From NCBI GenBank assembly GCA_020049465.1, contig JAIFKS010000007.1, positions 62,001 through 126,000 on the forward strand: DNA of 64,000 nt. The letters are read 5' to 3'. Each line of letters begins with the position of its first letter. Within the stretch, counting starts at the first letter, position 1. The translations under genes were made by a program, and so were the position numbers. Under the pieces are notes generated by a model. It was not told where the DNA came from, searched no databases, and saw only the letters and a list, made by a program, of their open reading frames with translations. This document shows, one piece after another, positions 18,309-25,449 of the stretch. The DNA comes from a bacterium (lineage in GTDB: Bacteria; Krumholzibacteriota; Krumholzibacteriia; LZORAL124-64-63).

Positions 18309-18324
18309 GGGCACTGAACTTGCT
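18309..18324 (+). promoter_or_regulatory. Sigma-54 (-24/-12) promoter for a small membrane peptide
   Basis: GGGCAC, 5 bases, TTGCT: the invariant GG and GC dinucleotides are 10 bases apart, and 10 of 11 positions match TGGCAC-N5-TTGCW. It begins 12 bases after the upstream phosphatase stop codon. Transcription would start near 18335, giving a leader of about 120 bases before the peptide gene. Confidence 0.7.
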
Positions 18325-18456
18325 AAGGATTACTCGGATACGGCGGCACTCTTCCGGCCATTTCGTACAGGAAACGCTCAAGTCGGGCCGACGCCGACCG
18401 AATCCTCTGGCAAGGTTCTCCTTCAAGGCTCCAACCGGGGAAAGGGGGGGATCGAG

Positions 18457-18522
18457 ATGGAATACGGATGCATTGTCCTGGCCTTGTCGTTGCTCGATCT
18501 CTTTTGGTGGTTGAGAAAATGA
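18457..18522 (+). CDS. Small 21-residue hydrophobic membrane peptide
   Basis: ATG 18457 is preceded by a very strong ribosome site (AAAGGGGGG, about 7 bases away) and the frame ends in TGA 18522. The peptide starts MEYGC, has a hydrophobic core (IVLALSLLDLFWW) long enough to span or embed in a membrane, and ends in LRK, a positive-inside tail. It lies alone between a sigma-54-type promoter (18309) and a strong terminator (18535), so it looks like a dedicated transcript. Function unknown; candidates are a regulator of a membrane protein or a toxin-like peptide. An alternative is that the transcript acts as an RNA and translation is incidental. Confidence 0.6.
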   Translation: MEYGCIVLALSLLDLFWWLRK

Positions 18523-18534
18523 TCAGCGCTCTCT

Positions 18535-18572
18535 AACCCCTGGCTGCCGGCGAAAGGCCTCAGCCAGGGGTT
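18535..18572 (+). terminator. Hairpin terminator after the small peptide gene
   Basis: Perfect 12-base-pair arms AACCCCTGGCTG / CAGCCAGGGGTT around a 14-base loop, followed by CACTCTTT. It begins 12 bases after the peptide stop. The remaining bases to 18627 hold no other signal. Confidence 0.75.
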
Positions 18573-18627
18573 CACTCTTTCCGGTCTCCCTCAGGCTCCC
18601 CCGCTCCCGCCGGCCACTTTCCCCCGC

Positions 18628-19215
18628 TCACATCGGCAACAGGGCTTTCGCCGCGTTCTCGTAGGTCGACAGCGACTGCGATCCCACCCAGCGATGCCGG
18701 ATGACGCCGTCCGGCCCGAGCAGGAACGTCGTCGGCAACTGGTCGACGACCCCGAAAGCCGGAGTCAGGTCCCCCTGCGCTTCAAAAAGGACGATCGGGA
18801 AAGGCAGGCCCTGGCGTGCGACCACCTCGCGCACCTTGCCCTCGCCTTCCTGCCCGAGCGCGATGGCCACCACCACCACATCGCTCGGATGGTTCAGGCT
18901 CAGTTCCTTCAGATGCGGCAAAGCCCGCAGACACGGGCCACACCACGTGTCCCAGAAATCGACGATCACCACTTTGCCTTTCAGCGACGCCGGCGTCAGG
19001 GTCTGCCCGTCCAGACTGGTCAACTGGAAATCGGCCACTTTCGACCCGACGCGTCCACCCTCGGCACCGGCACCCGCTGCCGCTTCACCCGACGACGATC
19101 CACGGCAACCGAATGCCGAGAACCCGAATGCCGAGAGCGCGACCGCCAGAACGCAGACGACGGCCAACCGCACCCAGGCCACCCGTACACCCGCGGAGCG
19201 GACGGCGCCGCGCAT
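18628..19215 (-). CDS. TlpA/ResA-type periplasmic thioredoxin-like protein
   Basis: 195 residues. An N-terminal hydrophobic segment (VRLAVVCVLAVALSAFGF) ends in a possible but weak lipobox before Cys (SAFGC), so it is membrane-anchored or exported. The AhpC/TSA-Redoxin fold follows, with active site WDTWCGPC (about residue 95) and cis-Pro loop QLPTTFLLGPDG. Such proteins reduce disulphides during cytochrome c maturation or protein folding in the periplasm. ATG 19215 has GGAGGA upstream. It is divergent from a DsbD gene, its likely electron donor, which supports a shared thiol-reduction role. Confidence 0.88.
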   Translation of the reverse strand: MRGAVRSAGVRVAWVRLAVVCVLAVALSAFGFSAFGCRGSSSGEAAAGAGAEGGRVGSKVADFQLTSLDGQTLTPASLKGKVVIVDFWDTWCGPCLRALPHLKELSLNHPSDVVVVAIALGQEGEGKVREVVARQGLPFPIVLFEAQGDLTPAFGVVDQLPTTFLLGPDGVIRHRWVGSQSLSTYENAAKALLPM

Positions 19216-19320
19216 CGACGTGTTCCTCCAAGTCCCCAACTTCACCATCATCCACCCGACCTTTCCGTTGATGCCTCCACAAGCCGGCGGCGCGACCCGC
19301 ATCGCAGCGGGAACCCGGGC

Positions 19321-19348
19321 TTGTCGCGGCGACTATATCGTTTATTCT
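19321..19348 (+). promoter_or_regulatory. Sigma-70-type promoter for dsbD
   Basis: TTGTCG, 16 bases, TATTCT, about 62 bases before the dsbD start and in the divergent interval with the TlpA gene. Moderate match to both hexamers. Confidence 0.45.
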
Positions 19349-19410
19349 GGATCGACCACGACACGGACCGCCCGCCGCCCGGCGACCGGCGCTGAACCAG
19401 GGAGAACCCG

Positions 19411-21228
19411 ATGACGACGCTCCGCTCCGCCTTGGCCCCCATTCCCTCCCGCGCGCGAAACGCGGCCTGCTGGGTGCTCGGCGGTCTTCTCCTGCTGGCG
19501 GCCCCGGCCCCGGCGCTGGACATCAAGGTGACGCCGCGGAACGGGAATGTCGAGTTGGGACGCGATCTCGTCCTGGATCTCCTGGTCACGCCCGCGCCCG
19601 ACGAGTTCATGGATTCGGGCAGTCTGCGGGTCGAGGTCACGGTTCCCGACGCTGCCGGCTTTCTCGGCGCGCCATATCCGCCCCGCATCGAGCCGGCCGA
19701 AGGCGGCGCCCTCGCGGTGGAATGGGCCGCGCCGGTTCCGGGCGACGCACCTCCCGGCGCCCATCGCCTGGAAGTCCGCGTCACCGCAGCCACCGTGGAC
19801 GGCCGTCCCCTGAGCGCCTCTTGGCAGGGCACCATCGACGGCGCCTTCGGCCAGGGCTGGTCGTCGGCCCGCATCCAGAATTTCCTGGACCGCCGCGGCC
19901 TGCCGTTCTTCCTGGCTCTCGTCTTCGGCTTCGGTTTGTTGATGAGCCTGTCGCCATGCATCTACCCGATGATCCCGATCACGCTGGCGGTCATCGGCGC
20001 CCGCAGCCAGGAGAAAGGCGCGCTGCACGGTCTGGGCCTGTCCGTGACCTACGTGTTCGGCATGGCCCTGGTCTACGCCATCATGGGCGCGTTGAGCGCC
20101 TCGGTCTTCAGCGGTATCACCGCATTCATGCAGAGTCCGGTGGTGATCGTGCCCATCGCCGTGCTGCTGATCGTTCTCGCCTTCAGCATGTTCGGCGCCT
20201 TTGAACTGCAGGCGCCGGCGTTCCTGCGCGACCGTCTGGCCGGCCCCGGCGGCGGCCGCGGCGGCCTGTTCGGGGTCTTTGCGATGGGGCTGGTGGCCGG
20301 GCTGGTCGCCTCGCCCTGTGTCGGGCCGTTCCTGGCTGCGCTGCTGGTGTGGGTCGCGACGACCGGCAACTGGGTGCTGGGCTTCTTCAGCCTGTTCACC
20401 TTCGGCCTGGGCATGGGCCTGCTGCTCATCGGCGTGGGCACTTTCCCGGCCCTGCTGGGCACGCTGCCGCGCAGCGGAGGCTGGATGGACACCGTCAAGC
20501 GCGGCATGGGCCTTCTGCTGATCGTGATGGCGCTCTGGTTCGTTCGCCCGGGCGCCGTGCTGCCGGCCGCCGTGTACTATCCCCTCACCGGTGCTGCGGC
20601 CATCCTGACGGCTGTGTTCATGGGCGCCTTCGAACGTCCGCGGGAAGTCCAGGGCTGGTGGCCCCGCGCCCGGATGGGACTGGGGCTGATCACCTTCGTG
20701 ATCGGCTTGTGGCTGCTGGTCGGTTCATTCCTGACGCACGGCTTCATCCTGCCGTCTCCGCTGCAACACGCCGCCGCCGCGGAGGGCGGTTACGCGGCCC
20801 GCCCCGCTCCGGTCGCCGGTCAGGCACCCACCGCACCGGCGGTCGCTCAGGAGAAAGTCGCCTGGGAAGTCATCGCCACCGGCCCGGGCGCCAGGGATCG
20901 CCTGGAGGCCGTCCGCACCGCAGCGCGGGAAGCGGGCCGCCCGGTCCTCGTCGACTTCTGGGCCACCTGGTGCGTGTACTGCAAGAAGCTCGACAAGACC
21001 GTGTGGAACGACCCCGCCGTGGTGGCCGAGTCGTTGCGCTGGGCGACGGTGAAGATCGACGCCACCGCCACGGACGATGCGGAGATGGAAGCCATCAAAG
21101 CGGAATTCGAGGTGTCGGGGCTGCCCCGCATCGTCTTCATCGACAGTCAGGGAACGATCCTGCACGGCCGCTCCGCCGGATTCCTGCCGGCCGCGGAAAT
21201 GCTGGCCCTGATGCAGGGCGTTCGCTGA
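19411..21228 (+). CDS. dsbD: Thiol:disulfide interchange protein DsbD
   Basis: 605 residues. Signal peptide (about 1-35), an N-terminal immunoglobulin-like periplasmic domain (36-150), then eight or so membrane helices (about 165-450) carrying the paired cysteines of the transporter core (LSPCIYPMIP and ASPCVGPFLA). A C-terminal thioredoxin domain has WATWCVYCKKLD. DsbD moves electrons from cytoplasmic thioredoxin across the inner membrane to periplasmic acceptors. The N-terminal domain lacks an obvious Cys pair, so transfer may go from the C-terminal domain directly to partners such as the neighbouring TlpA protein. ATG follows AGGGAG. Confidence 0.94.
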   Translation: MTTLRSALAPIPSRARNAACWVLGGLLLLAAPAPALDIKVTPRNGNVELGRDLVLDLLVTPAPDEFMDSGSLRVEVTVPDAAGFLGAPYPPRIEPAEGGALAVEWAAPVPGDAPPGAHRLEVRVTAATVDGRPLSASWQGTIDGAFGQGWSSARIQNFLDRRGLPFFLALVFGFGLLMSLSPCIYPMIPITLAVIGARSQEKGALHGLGLSVTYVFGMALVYAIMGALSASVFSGITAFMQSPVVIVPIAVLLIVLAFSMFGAFELQAPAFLRDRLAGPGGGRGGLFGVFAMGLVAGLVASPCVGPFLAALLVWVATTGNWVLGFFSLFTFGLGMGLLLIGVGTFPALLGTLPRSGGWMDTVKRGMGLLLIVMALWFVRPGAVLPAAVYYPLTGAAAILTAVFMGAFERPREVQGWWPRARMGLGLITFVIGLWLLVGSFLTHGFILPSPLQHAAAAEGGYAARPAPVAGQAPTAPAVAQEKVAWEVIATGPGARDRLEAVRTAAREAGRPVLVDFWATWCVYCKKLDKTVWNDPAVVAESLRWATVKIDATATDDAEMEAIKAEFEVSGLPRIVFIDSQGTILHGRSAGFLPAAEMLALMQGVR

Positions 21229-21245
21229 GAGCGAGCCGGGCGCGA

Positions 21246-22067
21246 TTACTGGAACCGCACCTCGCGACGGCCGCCGATGTCGAACACCTTCAACGGACCG
21301 TCCTCGGGATCTTCGGTGACCACTTCCAGGACGCCGTTGCCGTCCAGATCGAGCAACTCGATCTTGCCGAAGAACGGCTCGTCCTCCCACTCCACGTCGC
21401 CCGAACTGGCGTCGACGACCTTGCCCGAGTTCAGGACGATCTCGGCCCGGCCGTCCCCGTCCACGTCGCCGCAACGCACGCGGGTCGCTGCGTATTCGCT
21501 GATGCTGGTGAACTGCTTGGTGAACGACCCGCCGTCGATATAGACCAGACGCCCGTCGGCCACCATCACGATCTCGGCGACCGGATCCGCATCGACGTTC
21601 GCGGCCGTGAAGCAGCTGACGATCTGATAGTCCCCCGACAGCGACTCCCACAGCGGCGAGAAATCCTCGAGGCTCCAAGCGTAGATGCGCGCGCCGGCCG
21701 TCCGGCACAGCAACGTGTCGTCCAACCCGTCACCGCTCAGGTCGGCCACCAGGACCTCGACCGGAATGCCCGCCAGCTGGTTGCTCTTCCAGACCGTGCG
21801 CACGCCGCGTCCGTCGGCCTTGAGCACCTGCACCGTGCCGAAGCGCTCGGCAACCGCAAACAACATCCCCGGCTCGCCCTGCATGGGTTCGAACTGCGCG
21901 ACGTGGTCGAAGCCGTCGGCCAGGCGCGCCAGGTCGCGATACTGTCGATAGCTCAGTTCGGACTGGGCCCACAGCGGCGACGCGCCGGCGACCAGTGACA
22001 GCAACGCCAGCCCGAAGACGCCTGAACGCGTGAACGAAGGGATCCTGGCGATCAGCAACTGCATCAT
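21246..22067 (-). CDS. Secreted FG-GAP/VCBS-like repeat protein
   Basis: 273 residues. Signal peptide of about 35 residues ending in LWAQ. The rest is a repeat protein with calcium-binding-type Asp-rich loops: LSGDGLDDTL, VDGDGRAEIV and LDGNGVLEVV, and weaker copies in between, the pattern of FG-GAP/integrin-alpha or VCBS beta-propeller blades. Likely periplasmic or surface exposed; function unknown. ATG 22067 is preceded by GAGG six bases away. It stops 17 bases past the dsbD stop on the opposite strand, so the two genes converge with almost no space for separate terminators. Confidence 0.75.
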   Translation of the reverse strand: MMQLLIARIPSFTRSGVFGLALLSLVAGASPLWAQSELSYRQYRDLARLADGFDHVAQFEPMQGEPGMLFAVAERFGTVQVLKADGRGVRTVWKSNQLAGIPVEVLVADLSGDGLDDTLLCRTAGARIYAWSLEDFSPLWESLSGDYQIVSCFTAANVDADPVAEIVMVADGRLVYIDGGSFTKQFTSISEYAATRVRCGDVDGDGRAEIVLNSGKVVDASSGDVEWEDEPFFGKIELLDLDGNGVLEVVTEDPEDGPLKVFDIGGRREVRFQ

Positions 22068-22137
22068 GCGGCACCTCGATGCGCGCCGTCGGCGGGCGCG
22101 GTGGTCTGGCGTAGCTCGATTGATTCGGCACCGCGAA

Positions 22138-22143
22138 AGTATA
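22138..22143 (-). promoter_or_regulatory. Probable -10 element for the FG-GAP protein gene
   Basis: TATACT on the minus strand (5 of 6 of TATAAT), 70 bases upstream of the ATG. No clear -35 at 16-18 bases, so this is a tentative call. Confidence 0.35.
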
Positions 22144-22185
22144 GCCCATCCGGTTCCGGGGGCCACATCTTTGCGGACGGGACAG

Positions 22186-22848
22186 TCACCAGGGAAAAGG
22201 CAGGCCGACCCCCGCGAGCAGCGACCAGGTCGACCAGTCGCGGCCATCCTGCCGGAGCACGCGCAATTGTCCTTTGACCAGGACCAGATAGCCGCGTGCG
22301 AACCGCCACTCCTGGCCGCCCTCCAGAACGAGCGACCAGTACTTGAGCCCGGGCACCGAACCGCCGCTGCCGGGCCAGGCGCTGCTGGCGCCGATGCCAC
22401 CGCCGAAAAACGGCGTCACCGACGTGCTCGTGCTGCCGCGCTCCGCCAGATAACGGCGCAGGAGGAGGTCAGCCGACAGAACCCGGCCGCCGTCGCCCAG
22501 CGACAGCCAGTCGGCCTGCAACACCAGTCCGGTGTTCCAGGCCGCCAGGAAATCGAGGAAATCGGCGGACGCCGGCGGGCGGAAAATGATCGAACCGCCA
22601 TACCCGGGCAGGCCCTGATCGTGGGAGAACGCCCCGCCGAAGGAAAGGTGCCCGCAGATATACGGAGCCTCCGCTTCGGGCCGATTCAGCCGACTGGTCG
22701 GCACTGTCAGCCGCGGATTCGTCGAAGCCGGGGTCCCGGCAGCGGAAGCGGCACAGGCCACAGAGGTCAGCAGCAGCACCAGCCCCATGATGGTTCGGGC
22801 AGCGGGCGCAAAGCAGCTTGCGGCCGGCGATCCAGGCAAGATCGGCAA
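22186..22848 (-). CDS. Outer-membrane beta-barrel-like protein, unknown function
   Basis: 220 residues. The start is placed at TTG 22848, preceded by AAAGGA seven bases away and 43 bases after the predicted sigma-54 transcription start; ATG 22788 is an alternative with no ribosome site. The N-terminus carries a signal-like segment (MGLVLLLTSVACAASAAG). The mature part has alternating hydrophobic strands, glycine-rich turns (FFGGGIGASS) and ends in an aromatic residue (GVGLPFPW), as in small OM barrels. It vaguely recalls PagL/acyloxyacyl hydrolases, but I see no catalytic His-Ser pair, so no enzymatic call is made. Confidence 0.65.
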   Translation of the reverse strand: MPILPGSPAASCFAPAARTIMGLVLLLTSVACAASAAGTPASTNPRLTVPTSRLNRPEAEAPYICGHLSFGGAFSHDQGLPGYGGSIIFRPPASADFLDFLAAWNTGLVLQADWLSLGDGGRVLSADLLLRRYLAERGSTSTSVTPFFGGGIGASSAWPGSGGSVPGLKYWSLVLEGGQEWRFARGYLVLVKGQLRVLRQDGRDWSTWSLLAGVGLPFPW

Positions 22849-22902
22849 GGCGGGATCCTTTCGCCTCGAAGCGGTCCCCGATTGGGTTGACCGGCGCTCC
22901 GT

Positions 22903-22918
22903 TGCAAGCAAAGTGCCA
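22903..22918 (-). promoter_or_regulatory. Perfect-consensus sigma-54 promoter
   Basis: Minus strand TGGCAC, TTTGC, TTGCA: identical to the consensus TGGCAC-N5-TTGCA. It faces the barrel-like protein gene, with predicted start near 22891. An 8-base palindrome TTGCGCAA at 22937-22944 lies just upstream but is close for an activator site. Confidence 0.85.
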
Positions 22919-22948
22919 GCCGCAACACGCCGTGCTTTGCGCAACCTC

Positions 22949-22977
22949 TTGCCGTATAAGCGAATGCATGGTAGAAT
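22949..22977 (+). promoter_or_regulatory. Sigma-70-type promoter for the YigZ-family gene
   Basis: TTGCCG, 17 bases, TAGAAT. It directs transcription toward the ATG at 23044 and lies back to back with the sigma-54 promoter of the divergent barrel gene. Confidence 0.6.
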
Positions 22978-23043
22978 CCGAAGGCCTGCGTCGCCGAACA
23001 CCCACCCTTGAGCGGAATCGGACCAGTTGGACAGAGGTCGCTG

Positions 23044-23691
23044 ATGGCGGACCCGGAAGACCGGACGGGGTTGCCCCCGGACAGCGTGGACATCCTCGGC
23101 GGCCCTGGCCGGAGCGATCTGACCGAACAGCGCTCGCGATTTCTCGGCTTCGCGCTGCCCGCCGCCGAAGAAAGCGCGGCGCGCGAAGCCATCGCCGGCA
23201 TCGCCGAGCGCTACCACGACGCCCGCCACGTGTGCAGCGCCTGGCGGCTCGGCGCCCCCCCGCCCCCCCGGGAATTCAGGCACGACGACGGGGAACCGGC
23301 CGGGACCGCCGGCGAGCCGTTGCTGGCCGCCATCCGCCGACAGGATCTGACCAACACGGTGGTCGTGGTCGTCCGCTATTTCGGAGGCGTCAAGCTGGGC
23401 ACGGGCGGGTTGGCCCGCGCCTATGGCGCCGCCGCGGCCGAGGCCCTCCAGGACGCGCCGCGGGCCCGGCTCGCGCTCGGACGCCGCTACCGGGTGCGGT
23501 TCCCCTACGCGCTGCGGCGCGCGGTCGAACACGTGGTCGTGGCCCGTGGTGGAAAACCCACGTCCGAATCCTACGGCGAGCAGGTCGACTGGGAAGTGTG
23601 GCTGCCGCATTCCGGTTGCCCCGGGTTCGCCGAAGCCGTCACCGAATCCACGGCCGGAATCGTGTCCGTCCAGGTGATCGGCACCGACTAG
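23044..23691 (+). CDS. YigZ/IMPACT family protein
   Basis: 215 residues, the normal size. The N-terminal UPF0029/Impact domain shows RSRFLGFALP, DARHVCSAWRLG, DDGEPAGTAGEPLL and VVVVRYFGGVKLGTGGLARAYG, the family signature. A C-terminal ferredoxin-like DUF1949 domain follows. The bacterial role is not settled; eukaryotic IMPACT regulates the Gcn2 kinase. ATG 23044 has AGAGG about 8 bases upstream; the TTG at 23008 would add 12 unlike residues. Stand-alone gene with its own promoter. Confidence 0.9.
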   Translation: MADPEDRTGLPPDSVDILGGPGRSDLTEQRSRFLGFALPAAEESAAREAIAGIAERYHDARHVCSAWRLGAPPPPREFRHDDGEPAGTAGEPLLAAIRRQDLTNTVVVVVRYFGGVKLGTGGLARAYGAAAAEALQDAPRARLALGRRYRVRFPYALRRAVEHVVVARGGKPTSESYGEQVDWEVWLPHSGCPGFAEAVTESTAGIVSVQVIGTD

Positions 23692-23715
23692 ACCGGCAAC
23701 AGGTACCCGAAAGCA

Positions 23716-23747
23716 GCGGGGACCCCGGCATTGACCGGAGTCCCCGC
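23716..23747. terminator. Hairpin between convergent yigZ-like and sigma factor genes
   Basis: Arms of 13 bases (GCGGGGACCCCGG / CCGGAGTCCCCGC) with one mismatch and a 6-base loop. There is no T-tract, so it may act as a bidirectional or RNA-stabilising hairpin. A second hairpin CCGGAC-TTTC-GTCCGG lies nearer the sigma factor stop (about 23833-23852). Confidence 0.5.
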
Positions 23748-23901
23748 GCGTCGCTCGTCGAACCATGCCCTCGACCGTTCGCCTGATCGATTGCTGGTCG
23801 TTTCGTTCGCCCGTATCCTCGTCCGTCCATTCGCCCGGACTTTCGTCCGGCGGCGCCCCGGTCAGCCTCACCGGATCCGGCGCCGCCCGACAGCCACCCG
23901 G

Positions 23902-25098
23902 TCAGACCTGATGGTCCTCAGCGTAGTCCTGCATGTACTTGAACGTCTTGCTCGTGCGGATCTTTTCGAACGCCTCTTCCTTGATCTGGCGGATGCGCTC
24001 GCGCGTCAGGCCCATGATCTGGCCGATCTCCTCGAGCGTCAGCTCATTGTCGGTGCCCAGCCCGTAGTACAGCTTGAGGACCTTCGCTTCGCGATCCTTC
24101 AGATCGGCCAGCATGCGCCCGATGCTCGAGTTCAGATCGTCGTCCATGACCTTCGAGTCGGGACCCTCGCTCGCGGTGTCCTCCAGGAAGTCGAGGTACG
24201 TGCTGTCCTCGTCGTTGCCGACGAAATCATCCAGGAAGAAGTTGTCCTGCATGAGGGGCAGCGTGTCCTTGACCTCTTCCACCGATAGGCCCAGGAACTT
24301 CGCGATCTCTTCCGGCTCCGGCTTGCGACGCAGCTTCTGCTGCAGTTCGCTGCTGGCTTTCTTGATCTGGTTCAGCACGCGCGCACGGTTCAACGGCATG
24401 CGCACGATCTTGCTGTGATTCGCCAGCGCGGCCAGGATCGACTGGCGGATCCACCACACCGCGTAGGAAATGAACTTGAAGCCGCGCGTCTCGTCGAAAC
24501 GCTGGGCCGCCTTCAGAAGGCCGAGATTGCCTTCGTTGATCAGATCCTCCAGGGGCACGCCGTAGTGCGCGTATTCCTTGGCGATCGAAACGACGAAACG
24601 CAGGTTGGCTTTTACCAGCCTGTGGAGACTCTCGTTGTCGTTGGCGTGGATGCCGCGCGCCAGTTCGCACTCCTCGTCGCGCGTGAGCAGCGAGTAGGCT
24701 TTGACTTCCTGGAAATAGAGGTCGAGGTTGCTCATGAGCTGTGCGGCGGGAGCAGCCTGTTCCTGTGCGGCGCGGGTTCCCCGGCGCGCCTTGGCGCGCG
24801 GGCGACCTGCGGGCTTGCCGGCGGCGGCAGTTTTGCTCGCGGCGGCAGGCTTGCCGCCGGCCGCAGTCTTGCTGGCGGCGGCAGGCTTGCTCGCAGCGGC
24901 AGGCTTGCCAGCGGCGCTAGACTTGCTCGCAGCGGCAGGCTTGCCAGCAGCGGCAGGCTTGCCAGCGGCAGCAGACTTGCTCGCAGCGGCAGATTTGCCG
25001 GCGACAGCGGTTTTGCCCGCGACCGCAGGCGCGGACTTGGCGCCGAGCGCGACGGCCGCCTTCTTCACCGTCTTGACCTGAGTGACCGATTTGGCCAT
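23902..25098 (-). CDS. Primary-type RNA polymerase sigma factor with histone-H1-like N-terminal tail
   Basis: 398 residues. Residues about 124-398 are a sigma-70 family protein. Region 1.2 begins LDLYFQEVKAY. Region 2 carries LVKANLRFVVSIAKEYAHYG, LEDLINEGNLGLLKAA, the -10 melting/recognition part FKFISYAVWWIRQSIL and ANHSKIVRMP. Region 3 follows, and region 4.2 has LTLEEIGQIMGLTRERIRQI. In place of region 1.1 are about 120 residues rich in Ala, Lys, Ser and Pro, with 12 exact-period hexapeptides. It resembles RpoD/RpoS-class factors; which is not decidable from sequence alone. ATG 25098 has GAGGAGAG upstream. No other RpoD-like gene is in the window. Confidence 0.93.
   Translation of the reverse strand: MAKSVTQVKTVKKAAVALGAKSAPAVAGKTAVAGKSAAASKSAAAGKPAAAGKPAAASKSSAAGKPAAASKPAAASKTAAGGKPAAASKTAAAGKPAGRPRAKARRGTRAAQEQAAPAAQLMSNLDLYFQEVKAYSLLTRDEECELARGIHANDNESLHRLVKANLRFVVSIAKEYAHYGVPLEDLINEGNLGLLKAAQRFDETRGFKFISYAVWWIRQSILAALANHSKIVRMPLNRARVLNQIKKASSELQQKLRRKPEPEEIAKFLGLSVEEVKDTLPLMQDNFFLDDFVGNDEDSTYLDFLEDTASEGPDSKVMDDDLNSSIGRMLADLKDREAKVLKLYYGLGTDNELTLEEIGQIMGLTRERIRQIKEEAFEKIRTSKTFKYMQDYAEDHQV
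24802..25017 (-). repeat. Twelve 18-base in-frame tandem repeats inside the sigma factor gene
   Basis: Encode residues 28-99 of the sigma factor as hexapeptides of the form [GS]K[PST]AA[AG], with Lys at exactly every sixth residue (29, 35, 41 up to 95). The copies are similar at DNA level, so copy number could vary by slippage. Confidence 0.9.
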
Positions 25099-25449
25099 GG
25101 TCTGTCTCTCCTCATTCTTGCCTGGTGGGGGCCCGACGACCGGCGCCGGAGTGCATTTGCCTGTTGTGACTTGCCCTCCCATTAACAAGTTGTATACCAG
25201 CCGCCCGATTTCCGGGAGCGATTGTTCGGTTTCTTAATCGTCCGTTTACCAATACCTTACACGCTACAGGCGAAGGCCCTCGGCACCGAGGGGAGGCCAC
25301 CTGCCGTCGATTTTGACATTCTGTCAAAACCGCCTCTGTCGCGGACGCCAGAATGTCAACGTGCCATTGAACGCAGGGCGACTTTCTGGTGCGCGGCCGC
25401 CCCCTCTGTTAGTGTTGTCCCGGGTTTCCCTGACCAAGGCGGCGGATCC
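25099..25449. other. Divergent intergenic region between sigma factor and TPR membrane protein genes
   Basis: 351 bases with no gene. The half nearest the sigma gene is AT-rich (TATACA and TTAATGGGAGG on the minus strand) and should hold its promoter, but no clear -35/-10 pair stands out. The other half contains the palindromic sites listed at 25311-25359. Confidence 0.5.
25311..25359. promoter_or_regulatory. Operator-like inverted repeats
   Basis: A perfect palindrome TTTTGACA-TTC-TGTCAAAA at 25311-25329. In addition TTGACATTCTG (25313-25323) recurs inverted as CAGAATGTCAA at 25349-25359, an 11-base match. Three half-sites of TTGACA type in 49 bases look like a binding site for a dimeric regulator controlling one or both divergent genes. 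Confidence 0.55.

Noticed and set aside
15492-18314. 940-residue open frame on the minus strand opposite the SpoIIE phosphatase
   Set aside because: Antisense shadow of a GC-rich gene: repetitive Arg/Gln/His composition, no recognisable motifs, and the plus-strand frame has clear PP2C motifs.
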